18,401 nucleotides of DNA, taken from contig DIWG01000062.1 of NCBI GenBank assembly GCA_002423465.1, positions 77,770 to 96,170 on the forward strand, given 5' to 3'. The stretch is from Syntrophaceae bacterium UBA6112. GTDB taxonomy: Bacteria > Desulfobacterota > Syntrophia > Syntrophales > UBA5619. This document shows, piece by piece, positions 6,290 through 13,371 of this stretch. Each line of letters starts with the position of its first letter. The first letter of the stretch is position 1. Both the position numbers and the translations under genes were made by a program. The notes beneath the pieces were generated by a model. The model saw nothing but the letters and a program-made list of their open reading frames with translations. It searched no databases and had not been told where the DNA came from.

Positions 6290-9200
6290 CTACTTCGACG
6301 CCGGGCCAACCCCCTTGCCGGTGAAGCTGCCGCTCGTCGTTCCGGTAAAACCGCCTCTCGCCCAGCCGTGGAAGTCGAGGGATTTACCAATGTTCGGATT
6401 GGTTGGATTGATCGGATCACTGGTTAGAGTGCCACTACCCCCGTTGATGTTTGCTGCCCAGCGGCCGCTGTTCCATGCGGTAACACTGAAGTTGGCATTC
6501 AGCCCATTCCCGCTAAGGGGCACGGGGGTGCCACTTGTGCTTGGCGGGCTGGAAAAGTTGCCGTTGACGCTCTGGGAGGTCCAGAGCCGCGCCTCCCCGG
6601 TAGAATAGCCGTGAAAGACCACCGGCATGGTGAGATTGGTGATGCCGTTGACCGCCGTTCCGCTGTATGCCAATGTCGCCGAGCCGAATATGGCGTAGGG
6701 GATCTTCAAGGCATCCATGGCGGCGTTGTTTCCACTGTTTATCCAGGAATGGTAGGTCGGCAAATCGATCCAGGAGCCGACCAGGCCGGTTTTCAATCCG
6801 CTGCCGTTGGCAAACCCGTAGAGGGTCCCTCCGGAGACGCCGAAACTGTCATCAAGAACACTTCCAAGATCTACCCAGACGCCGGCGACATCCGCGTTGA
6901 ACGTTCCGCTTGCCGGCGGCGTGATGTCCTGAACGTTCAGGTCATGGCGGAAGTTTCCAGACGTTCCCGTCAGATATGTGGTGGGCAATGCGCCCGTGAG
7001 AAAGGCCGAGTGAACGCCCCAGGTGGGGCTGCCCACGAGGTTGACGAATGTGCCGTTGCCGGATGTGCCATACCCGATGCCCGAGAGTTTGACAAGGTCC
7101 GTGTCCGGATTGATCTGAGAGAGGTCGGTGCTCCCCATAGGCTGCCGGATGCCGGGACTGGCGGCCATTTGGAACATCGTAGGGCCGGAGAAGTATTTCC
7201 CGCCGAAATGGTTCGAAAAGATCCCTGCCTGAAAGCTCCCCCCGGCTTCACCGGAGGGCGATTTGACATAGATCCCGTGGAACAGTCCGTCGAGCCCGTT
7301 GTCCACATCGAGCGCCGTGACCCGGCCGGCCAGCCAGCCGAAGAAGGCTCCTCCCAGGTAGGTCTGGTAGCCTTCGATGGAGCCGTTCCAGGTGACGCTG
7401 TTGACCTCGCTCATCCAGGCGCTGAGTGGGAAATCGTCGCCTTCTCCGAGGATCAGGGGGGAGGAGGCGCTTCCGGTGGTCCAGCTTCCCCAGAAGGGGA
7501 TGCTTGTCCCTCCCAGAAGACCCTGAAAATAGGTGCTGCTGGTAAAGTCGGCAATCTTGCTGGAGTATGCCAGCGGGTTGAGGATGTAGCCGCCCGCTCC
7601 CGCCCAGTGGGAATTGCTCGGGGACGCCGTGTTCCCGAGGTAATGCAACTCGATGCTTCCCATACGCCGCCGGTCCATGTAGAGCAATGAATCATTGTCC
7701 ACACTCTCGTAGGCATAGTAGCCGCTGATCGCGGTCGGCGTCAGATTGCCCAGGACATAGTAGTCTCCCGGCTGCGTCTCCTTTCCGAAATAACCGTATT
7801 TTGCCGGCAAACTCCCGGTAAAGCTCGCCCCGACGATACTGGAGTACCAGACGCCGATCTGCCCCCCGTTGGCAAGAGAGAAGCACGCCTGTCCCCAAGG
7901 AAAGGTCCCTCCCGAGTAAGGCCCCTTCGGCAGAGGAATGTCGTAGGTAGCGCCGGAACCAGGTGTATAGCTTCCACTTTGGGTGAGGGTTCCGCTGCCG
8001 GAAAAATCACCTCCGCTGAGGGTGCCGGTGTCGAAAAAGCCCTTGAGGAAGCTGATGGAGCCGCTCTCGAAGAGCAAGCCGCTCATCCAGCCCTTCCAGG
8101 AGGCGCCGACAACGCCGGAGTGGCCTCCGACGAAGGTCCCGCCGCCGGTGATGGCCCCGTCGGAAGTTTGACCGACCCATGCCGTCGGCGTTACGGCGGT
8201 GTTCTGCACGCCGGAGATGGTGATGGTGCCGCTGCCCCGGTTTCCGCCAAGGACGGCATTGCCGATCAGGGGAGAAGGGGAAGAAAAAATTCCCACGTTG
8301 CCGCTCACCGTGCCGGCGGGGAGAACCGTTGTTGTTGTGGTTGATGGCTCAGGGAGAACCGTCGTCGTGGTCGTCGATGAGGTGGTGGCGGAGGTCGTCG
8401 GTGTTACCGTCGTGGTCGTCGTGGTCGTTGATGTCGGCGCAATTGTTGTTGTGGGCGTCGTTGTGGACACCGTCGTCGGCAGAATCGTGGTGGTCGGCAG
8501 AATCGTCGTTGTCGGGATGATCGTCGTGATCGGCAGAACCGTCGTGATCGGCGCAATGGTGGTCACCGGAATCATCGTGCTCGGCGGCAGCATCACCGTC
8601 GTGGGCATCACACCGCCTCCACCCGCGCCCGTTCCGGTTCCCGTGCCGGTCCAACCCCCCGGACTCACGGTCGTGGCCGCGGTCGTCGCCGCTGTGGTCG
8701 CTGCCGTTGTCGCCGCCGTGGTCCCGGCAGTCGTCTCGGCAGTGCTGTTGCCGGAAGGAGATCCCGACGGCGCCACCGTCGTCTCCGCCGTGGTGTTCGC
8801 CGTCGTGGCCTCCGTCGTGGTTGCCCCGCCCCCAAGATTCGTATCATTGTTGTGCTGATTCATCTGCTGCTGGTTGATCGTCTGGAGAATGGGGCGCTGG
8901 GTGCTGCCGAGAATCGTCAGCCCCTGTCCCTGACCGTAGCTTTGGGTGAACTGCGGATTGCCGGAGGGATAGCCGTAGCCGTTTCCCTGATTGATCACGC
9001 CGCCCGAAATGCCGTTCAGGTGGAAGTTGATGACGTCCGACCCCCGGACCCCGAGGACCGCCGTGGGGGTCCGCACTTCGTAATGCCCCCCCTCCGGCGT
9101 GCCCAGGGGGTACTTGGCCTTCTCGACGATGCTGCGGATCTTGCCCCGGAAGAGGCTGATGGTCTCATCGCGCTTGTCTTTCTCGATCTTGTATTCGGTG

Positions 9201-9466
9201 ACCCGAAGGCGGGTGCTCTCCGCCAGCCGGAGGACGTTGCCGTCGATGAAGGTCACTTCGCATTTGGATTTGCTCTTCGTCCGGATGATATCACCCACGT
9301 TGACCGCGTCGCCCGGATTGAGCGGTTTGGCTTCCTTCCCGGACACGGTCACGTCCACCCTGCCCTCCAGGGCGGTGACCTTTCCCACCGGGGCCGCCTG
9401 AAGAAGCATAGGGAAAAGAACCCACAGCAATGCAACCCAAATGCCTGTGTACAAATGCCTCTTCAT
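6290..9466 (-). CDS. Large FecR-domain surface protein with Thr-rich linker (proximal paralogue)
   Basis: This 1058-residue predicted exported protein begins with a signal peptide (MKRHLYTGIWVALLWVLFPM, cleaved near L-L-Q-A-A-P). A FecR domain follows (about 28-146; RTPTAVLGVRGSDV), then a Q/N-rich stretch. A Thr/Pro-rich linker (about 214-383) has repeats such as PTTTILPTTT. Next come about 400 residues of Gly/Ser/Thr-rich, beta-like sequence, and last a C-terminal domain (about 800-1058) homologous to the distal FecR protein, ending G-V-G-P-A-S. The ATG at 9466 is chosen because AGGAGGAGG lies about 10 bases upstream and the signal peptide then starts properly. It follows the TPR/beta-barrel gene by 54 bp and is probably co-transcribed with it. 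The Thr-rich part is mucin-like and may be a glycosylated stalk, which is inference. Confidence 0.75.
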   Translation of the reverse strand: MKRHLYTGIWVALLWVLFPMLLQAAPVGKVTALEGRVDVTVSGKEAKPLNPGDAVNVGDIIRTKSKSKCEVTFIDGNVLRLAESTRLRVTEYKIEKDKRDETISLFRGKIRSIVEKAKYPLGTPEGGHYEVRTPTAVLGVRGSDVINFHLNGISGGVINQGNGYGYPSGNPQFTQSYGQGQGLTILGSTQRPILQTINQQQMNQHNNDTNLGGGATTTEATTANTTAETTVAPSGSPSGNSTAETTAGTTAATTAATTAATTAATTVSPGGWTGTGTGTGAGGGGVMPTTVMLPPSTMIPVTTIAPITTVLPITTIIPTTTILPTTTILPTTVSTTTPTTTIAPTSTTTTTTTVTPTTSATTSSTTTTTVLPEPSTTTTTVLPAGTVSGNVGIFSSPSPLIGNAVLGGNRGSGTITISGVQNTAVTPTAWVGQTSDGAITGGGTFVGGHSGVVGASWKGWMSGLLFESGSISFLKGFFDTGTLSGGDFSGSGTLTQSGSYTPGSGATYDIPLPKGPYSGGTFPWGQACFSLANGGQIGVWYSSIVGASFTGSLPAKYGYFGKETQPGDYYVLGNLTPTAISGYYAYESVDNDSLLYMDRRRMGSIELHYLGNTASPSNSHWAGAGGYILNPLAYSSKIADFTSSTYFQGLLGGTSIPFWGSWTTGSASSPLILGEGDDFPLSAWMSEVNSVTWNGSIEGYQTYLGGAFFGWLAGRVTALDVDNGLDGLFHGIYVKSPSGEAGGSFQAGIFSNHFGGKYFSGPTMFQMAASPGIRQPMGSTDLSQINPDTDLVKLSGIGYGTSGNGTFVNLVGSPTWGVHSAFLTGALPTTYLTGTSGNFRHDLNVQDITPPASGTFNADVAGVWVDLGSVLDDSFGVSGGTLYGFANGSGLKTGLVGSWIDLPTYHSWINSGNNAAMDALKIPYAIFGSATLAYSGTAVNGITNLTMPVVFHGYSTGEARLWTSQSVNGNFSSPPSTSGTPVPLSGNGLNANFSVTAWNSGRWAANINGGSGTLTSDPINPTNPNIGKSLDFHGWARGGFTGTTSGSFTGKGVGPASK

Positions 9467-9493
9467 GGTATTGAACCTCCTCCTGTTTCGAAA

Positions 9494-9515
9494 GACCGCC
9501 GGGGCAACCGCGGTC
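9494..9515 (-). other. Small hairpin between the TPR and FecR genes
   Basis: GACCGC (9494-9499) and GCGGTC (9510-9515) form a 6-bp stem in the 54-bp gap. On the minus strand it ends in TTTC, just before the FecR ribosome binding site. It is too weak to call a terminator. It could modestly attenuate transcription or mark an mRNA processing point. Confidence 0.25.
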
Positions 9516-9520
9516 ATCCG

Positions 9521-11347
9521 TTAAAACCTGAATTCCACGCCGCCCATATAGAGATTCCTCTTGTATTCGTTCGCCGGCATGTTGGAGTCGTTCTGGGTAT
9601 AGGTGTACTGCGCCAGCAGGCTGACGTGCTTGTGGAGTTCCCAGGTCAGGCCGACGGACCCCGTATAGGTCCGGTCGCGGCGCACGGCCCATTTGATCCA
9701 CCAATCCGTATCCACATAGGGCTGCTCGTTTTTGTAATCCTGCAGCGTCGCGCCGGCGGTCAACTGGAGGCTGACCTGGCCGAAGCGCTCGGCCGTCGGT
9801 TCCGACAGAAGCGGGATGATCGTGTTGACGGTGAACCGGTGCGTGTCGTTTTTCGCCCAGGCACCGTCGGTGTTTTCCGCGGCGTAGTCATAGCGGAGAT
9901 TGACGAAGGCGTCCTGCGTGAAGAACCACATCCAGCTCAGATAGGCCCGGGGTCCCACGGAATCCCGATCGTTCTCTTCCGAGGTGGGCTTCTGGTTGTA
10001 GTATCGCTTGATGTCGCAGCCGCCGAAGATTTCGAAGATATGTTCCTGCGTCGCCATGAAGCGGAACGCCGGTCCGGCCGTCCAGTAGTCCATGTACCGT
10101 TTGTAGCCGGGGCTGTCGCCCGTGGGGATAAGATCGGGATCGGTGCGGATCAGCGCATTGGTGTAGCTGGCCGTGAAATTCAATGCGGACCGGCCGAAGT
10201 TGTAGCCGGGCGTCAGGGAAATGGTGTTGGCCATGTTGTCGTGGGTGGTGCTGAACCGCGAGTGCAGTTTTGAGTTGAAGGTATAGTTGGCATTGAAGAA
10301 CCAGGGACCGGTCAGCTTGGGGATGTAGTCGACGCGGACCGACGATTGGAGTACCGAGGCGCCCTCGTCGGTGATGTCGCCGGCCACCGAGGCGTCCACG
10401 GGCTTGGCGATCACGTTCGAATCGTAGCCGCCCATGAATCCGATGGTCAGCCGGAGCGGCCTTTCCAGGTAAAGGCCCTTCTCCACCAGATCCTGGTACT
10501 GGCGGGCGTAGGTGGCCAGATCGGAGGATGGGTCATGCTGCACGGCGACCTGGAGGCGTTCCTTGGCCTTTTCCAACTGCCGCCCCCGCACGTAGCAGAG
10601 GGCGATCTGGAAATCGGCGGCCTGGGACATTTCGGGATTCAGTTTTTTCGCCTTTTCAAAGGCCTCGACGGCCTCCTGATTCCGGTTCTCCTTGGCGAGG
10701 ATCAGCCCCTTGACATAGGTGACCTCCGGCAGGGAGATGTTTTCCTGTTCGGCCACCGCGATCCATTTCTTCGCCTCGGGAAATTTCTCGGTCTGGTAGA
10801 GGGCGTCGATGAGTTGCGTCAGGGCCTCGCGGATGTGGGGAAAGAGCGTCACGGCGGCTTCCAGTTGCGGGGCGGCGTTCGTGAAATCCATGGTCTGCTT
10901 GTAGGCCATCCCCAGGAAGAAGGCCGCCGTGGAGGATTCGGGCTCCTTCTCCCGGGCCTTTTTCAGGATTTCGATCGCCTCTTCGAAATTCTCCTCCCGA
11001 TACTGGCGGATGCCTTCCTGCAGCAGCGAGCCCTCCGGGGAAGCCGGCGCGGCGGCGGGGGCGGCGGCCTTGTCCGTCTGGGCAAGAAGATACTTCCCGC
11101 TGTATCCCGGAGATTCCCAGCCGCCTGTTTCCGATTTGCCATCCGGGTTCTGGTGCGAAAATCGGGCATCGCCGGTTGCGACAGATTGGACGATCATCGC
11201 GGATTTCACCTGGAGAGCAGCGATGTCGATCTTTCTGCTTTCGGCCGGATGCGGGAAAAGCAGTATGGCCAAGGGGAGAATCAGGATCGAGATGATCTTT
11301 GCCGAAGGGGGGAACGAATTATCGATACGTTTCCGGAGATTCATCAT
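9521..11347 (-). CDS. Exported TPR protein with C-terminal outer-membrane beta-barrel
   Basis: The 608-residue product has an N-terminal signal region (hydrophobic core ISILILPLAILLFP, cleavage near P-A-E-S-R). A low-complexity Ala/Pro linker follows (about 90-105), then TPR-like helical repeats (about 106-290; for example QEAVEAFEKAKKLNPEMSQA). The C-terminal part is about 310 residues rich in alternating aromatic strands (NANYTFNSKLHSRF, NFTASYTNAL) and ends in GGVEFRF, with a terminal Phe typical of BamA-inserted beta-barrels. The layout resembles Slam-like TPR/barrel proteins that move or display surface proteins, but membership in that family is not shown. The start at 11347 (or 11344) is preferred because it places the signal peptide near the N-terminus with GAAAGGG upstream. 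Its position before two FecR surface proteins suggests they are its cargo or partners. Confidence 0.75.
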   Translation of the reverse strand: MMNLRKRIDNSFPPSAKIISILILPLAILLFPHPAESRKIDIAALQVKSAMIVQSVATGDARFSHQNPDGKSETGGWESPGYSGKYLLAQTDKAAAPAAAPASPEGSLLQEGIRQYREENFEEAIEILKKAREKEPESSTAAFFLGMAYKQTMDFTNAAPQLEAAVTLFPHIREALTQLIDALYQTEKFPEAKKWIAVAEQENISLPEVTYVKGLILAKENRNQEAVEAFEKAKKLNPEMSQAADFQIALCYVRGRQLEKAKERLQVAVQHDPSSDLATYARQYQDLVEKGLYLERPLRLTIGFMGGYDSNVIAKPVDASVAGDITDEGASVLQSSVRVDYIPKLTGPWFFNANYTFNSKLHSRFSTTHDNMANTISLTPGYNFGRSALNFTASYTNALIRTDPDLIPTGDSPGYKRYMDYWTAGPAFRFMATQEHIFEIFGGCDIKRYYNQKPTSEENDRDSVGPRAYLSWMWFFTQDAFVNLRYDYAAENTDGAWAKNDTHRFTVNTIIPLLSEPTAERFGQVSLQLTAGATLQDYKNEQPYVDTDWWIKWAVRRDRTYTGSVGLTWELHKHVSLLAQYTYTQNDSNMPANEYKRNLYMGGVEFRF

Positions 11348-11561
11348 GGGCGGCCCTTTCTGTGTGGCTATTCGCAGAAAATTCCGGATCATCGCTGGGG
11401 CACGAGAACGCACTGCATGTCAATCCGGATATCCCTATCCAAAGGAACCCGTCAGCCCGCGGTTTTCAAGGCGTCGTCGCTTAAGCTTTTGCCACCATTC
11501 CACAGGGGTTGTCAAGAAATTTTCGGAGCCGGCGCAGCCGATCAGGGGCTTGCCGCCGGCG
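11348..11561 (-). promoter_or_regulatory. Spacer probably holding the promoter of the TPR/FecR operon
   Basis: This 214-bp gap lies between the mutM stop and the TPR start, both on the minus strand. A TTGACA (11510-11515 on the minus strand) is the only strong -35-like match. The region 17 bases downstream (GCAAAA) is a poor -10 box, so this is only a candidate. No terminator with a clear U-tract was seen after mutM, so read-through is possible. Confidence 0.25.
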
Positions 11562-12458
11562 CTATTTCTGACAGGAGGGGCAAAACCACGTTCCCCGCCC
11601 GCCCTGAGTGATCCGCTCGATCCTGCCGCTACAGCGTCGGCAGGTCTCCCCTTGCCGCGAGTACACCTCGAGATGGTCCTGATTTGTGCCGCTGCAACCG
11701 AAAAGATCCCGCCAGTCGGACATGGTCGTTCCACGGCAATCCACGGCCCGGCGGAGAATCGCCGCGGCCGACTTCGATGCCTTCCGCCATTCCGTCGCCG
11801 ACAGGCTGCATGCCGGCCGACGGGGGTCGATCCCTGCGGCAAAGAGGATCTCACAGGCGTAGATGTTGCCGATTCCGGCGATGAGCCGCTGATCCATCAG
11901 AAAAGACTTCACCGGAAGCCGCCGCGTCCGGGCGATCTTCCACAACCGCCGCGCCGGAAGCCCCTGCAGGGGATCATCCGGAAGCGCCGGGGCGCTCCAA
12001 GCCGGAGGCTGCACGACAAACGTTGCAAAGCGCCGCGGATCCAGCAGAACCAGCGTTCCTGAGGAAAACGCGATCACCAGGCGGGAAAATGGGGGGCACG
12101 ATCCCGAATTCTGCAAATTCGGGTCATGTCTCCCATTTTCCAACGCCGCTTTTGGCCGATAGAGAAGGCGTCCGGACATTCGGAGATGGAGCGCCGCCGT
12201 CAGGCCGCCCTCCACTTGGAGATGAATGTATTTTCCCCGGCGCGTCACCGCCTCAACCCGTCGCCCAATGAGCCCCGCAACCTTCTCCAGCCCGGAATCC
12301 TTCGGGACGGAGCCCGGGAAAATGACAGCGCCGTCTACCTTTGCGCGGGCGATATTCCCCAGGCGCGGATCCAGGACCTCGATTTGGATGATCTTTTCAC
12401 CCGGCAGGACAGTATTCAACTGACGGCAGAGCGTTTCGACCTCAGGAAGTTCCGGCAT
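11562..12458 (-). CDS. mutM: Formamidopyrimidine-DNA glycosylase (MutM/Fpg) with an in-frame palindrome insertion
   Basis: This base-excision-repair enzyme removes 8-oxoguanine and formamidopyrimidines and cleaves the abasic site. The N-terminus MPELPEVETL supplies the catalytic P2 and E3. RRGKY (K76) matches the conserved beta-hairpin lysine. The H2TH segment is LMDQRLIAGIGNIYACEILF. The C-terminal zinc finger has C273-x2-C276 and C293-x2-C296. At 298 residues it is longer than the usual 270 or so. One extra stretch, about residues 106-125, is exactly the translation of a 58-bp palindrome (12084-12141), between the MSGRLLY strand and DPRRF. About 19 further residues appear near 37-57 compared with E. 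coli. All catalytic parts are intact, so activity is plausible. The initiator ATG is fixed because the N-terminal proline is essential in the family. Confidence 0.93.
   Translation of the reverse strand: MPELPEVETLCRQLNTVLPGEKIIQIEVLDPRLGNIARAKVDGAVIFPGSVPKDSGLEKVAGLIGRRVEAVTRRGKYIHLQVEGGLTAALHLRMSGRLLYRPKAALENGRHDPNLQNSGSCPPFSRLVIAFSSGTLVLLDPRRFATFVVQPPAWSAPALPDDPLQGLPARRLWKIARTRRLPVKSFLMDQRLIAGIGNIYACEILFAAGIDPRRPACSLSATEWRKASKSAAAILRRAVDCRGTTMSDWRDLFGCSGTNQDHLEVYSRQGETCRRCSGRIERITQGGRGTWFCPSCQK
12084..12141. repeat. REP-like palindrome inside mutM
   Basis: The left arm begins GGAAAATGGGGGGCACGA (12084-12101) and, after a bulged T at 12102, continues CCCGAATT. The right arm (12116-12141) is AATTCGGG followed by TCATGTCTCCCATTTTCC. 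The arms match at 23 of 26 positions, and all three differences are transitions. The loop is 5 bases. It stays open in the mutM frame and encodes N-G-R-H-D-P-N-L-Q-N-S-G-S-C-P-P-F-like residues absent from E. coli Fpg. Confidence 0.75.
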
Positions 12459-12803
12459 CGTTCATCTTTTCCCCCCTTTGGGTCAGTTTAGCCGACGGGA
12501 TTGTGCTGTCAAGGGAAAACCATCGAGAAGCGCCCTTGAATGGGTCCCTCATCTCAAAACCGGAATCAAATATTCTCAATCGTCTTTCGCCGGAACCATT
12601 GATTCCGACTTGATTATTATCAGTTATTACAATTATTTGTGAAATTATACCTCCCGATCACTGGAAACTCTATGGATCTTTCCATTATAACCGGAACTTC
12701 ATGTTCCTTTGCCTTCGGCGTTGTTCTGCATATAGCCTGTAATAACGTGCTGTTGAATTAATGGCACGGATTTTCCTATTATAATTATTGAGGAAATTGA
12801 AGC
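12459..12803. other. AT-rich spacer between divergent mutM and a small gene
   Basis: No gene is supported in these 345 bp, which are markedly AT-rich compared with the rest. Several inverted repeats are visible: CGGAATCAA (12561-12569) with TTGATTCCG (12599-12607), perfect over 9 bases with a 29-base gap; TGGAAA (12662-12667) with TTTCCA (12679-12684); and GGAAC (12693-12697) with GTTCC (12703-12707). A promoter candidate lies at the right end. The region probably holds both divergent promoters. Confidence 0.5.
12753..12785 (+). promoter_or_regulatory. Sigma70-like promoter for the 82-residue protein
   Basis: TTGAAT (12753-12758) is followed, after 18 bases, by TATTAT (12777-12782), which overlaps a perfect TATAAT (12780-12785). 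Transcription would start just before the GAGG ribosome binding site at 12790-12793, giving a very short leader. A TGGCACG within the spacer resembles half of a sigma54 site, but the -12 element is missing. Confidence 0.45.
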
Positions 12804-13052
12804 ATGGCTCTTCCCAGGGAAAAATCGGTCACCTTGACCGGGATTGTGATCCCGGCGGACTGGAACGACCGCCAGGAGTTGATCGCCGCGGCCATCGCCA
12901 CAGCGGACGAAAAGGAGTACCGGATCGCCGCAAACAAAAAGGGTAAAGAGCTTCTGGATTGCCTCCAGCGCCAGGTTGAGGCGACCGGCACATTGGGGCG
13001 GGACGAAAAAGGCCGGGAGATGATCACGGTTAAAAACTATATCGTCAAGTAA
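12804..13052 (+). CDS. Small conserved-looking protein of unknown function (82 aa)
   Basis: The product begins MALPREKSVTLTGIVIPADW and ends ITVKNYIVK. It is short, charged and soluble, with no signal peptide or membrane segment. The alternation of beta-type segments (VTLTGIVIP, KEYRIAA, QVEATGTLG, MITVKNYIV) and one central helix (ANKKGKELLDCLQRQ) suggests a small OB-fold-like domain. That is inference, and I do not recognise a named family. A GAGG at 12790-12793 and a good promoter just upstream support expression. Codon use matches the neighbours. It is the first plus-strand gene after the divergent mutM, 319 bp before the KamA operon, so it probably has its own transcript. No function is assigned. 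Confidence 0.65.
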   Translation: MALPREKSVTLTGIVIPADWNDRQELIAAAIATADEKEYRIAANKKGKELLDCLQRQVEATGTLGRDEKGREMITVKNYIVK

Positions 13053-13371
13053 ACAGAAGGCTTTCGGCAAGGATGCCCCGGCGAAATTATCGATTGACAG
13101 GCGATTTCAAAAGGAGTAGATGCTCGGCGAAAATGAACGAAAATGATCACAACGTGACCGGGAGCGCAACCCACAGGATCCGTCTTGCAGGCGGGGATCA
13201 GGGGCGCGTTCAAAAACAGACCGATTTTTTACCGGGAAGCCCCGCCCTATGGCCGGGGAGGTTAACGTTTGCTTACAAAATACGGAGACCCCGGAAACAA
13301 TGACGATTCCAACCAAAAGAGAGGTCGCGTCCTCTCTTTTTCAGCATTCAACAGACAGGAGGCATAAACAG
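13053..13371 (+). other. Leader/spacer upstream of the KamA operon
   Basis: This 319-bp stretch has no convincing gene. It contains a possible promoter, TTGACA at 13094-13099 with a 17-base spacer to a poor -10 (TAGATG, 13117-13122). A possible 8-codon leader (ATG at 13120, MLGENERK) has AAGGAG just upstream. A CCCCG...CGGGG hairpin lies near 13242-13260, and a terminator-like stem at 13315-13341. No known lysine or other riboswitch consensus was recognised. Confidence 0.4.
13315..13341 (+). terminator. Terminator-like stem just upstream of kamA (possible attenuator)
   Basis: AAAAGAGAGG (13315-13324) and CCTCTCTTTT (13331-13340) pair perfectly over 10 bases around TCGCGT, followed by another T. 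It ends 16 bases before the AGGAGG of kamA. A terminator in this place would either end an upstream transcript or act as an attenuator within the operon leader. Confidence 0.5.

Noticed and set aside
8199..8858. Plus-strand Val-rich open frame opposite the larger FecR gene
   Set aside because: Same cause: antisense reading of the Thr/Pro repeat tract.
8852..10273. Long plus-strand open frame (473 codons)
   Set aside because: It is antisense to the FecR N-terminus and TPR/barrel gene. The composition is atypical, with no recognisable domain, and the minus-strand genes have signal peptides and ribosome binding sites.
10346..11611. Long plus-strand open frame (421 codons) opposite the TPR gene
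   Set aside because: High-GC shadow frame. It runs across the TPR start and into mutM with no domain of its own.
12761..12775. Sigma54-like TGGCACG site
   Set aside because: The -24 half fits, but the -12 half reads TTCC instead of TTGC, and a sigma70-like pair overlaps it.
13073..13303. 76-codon open frame upstream of kamA
   Set aside because: No ribosome binding site, no family resemblance and Arg-rich composition. It more likely lies in the operon leader.
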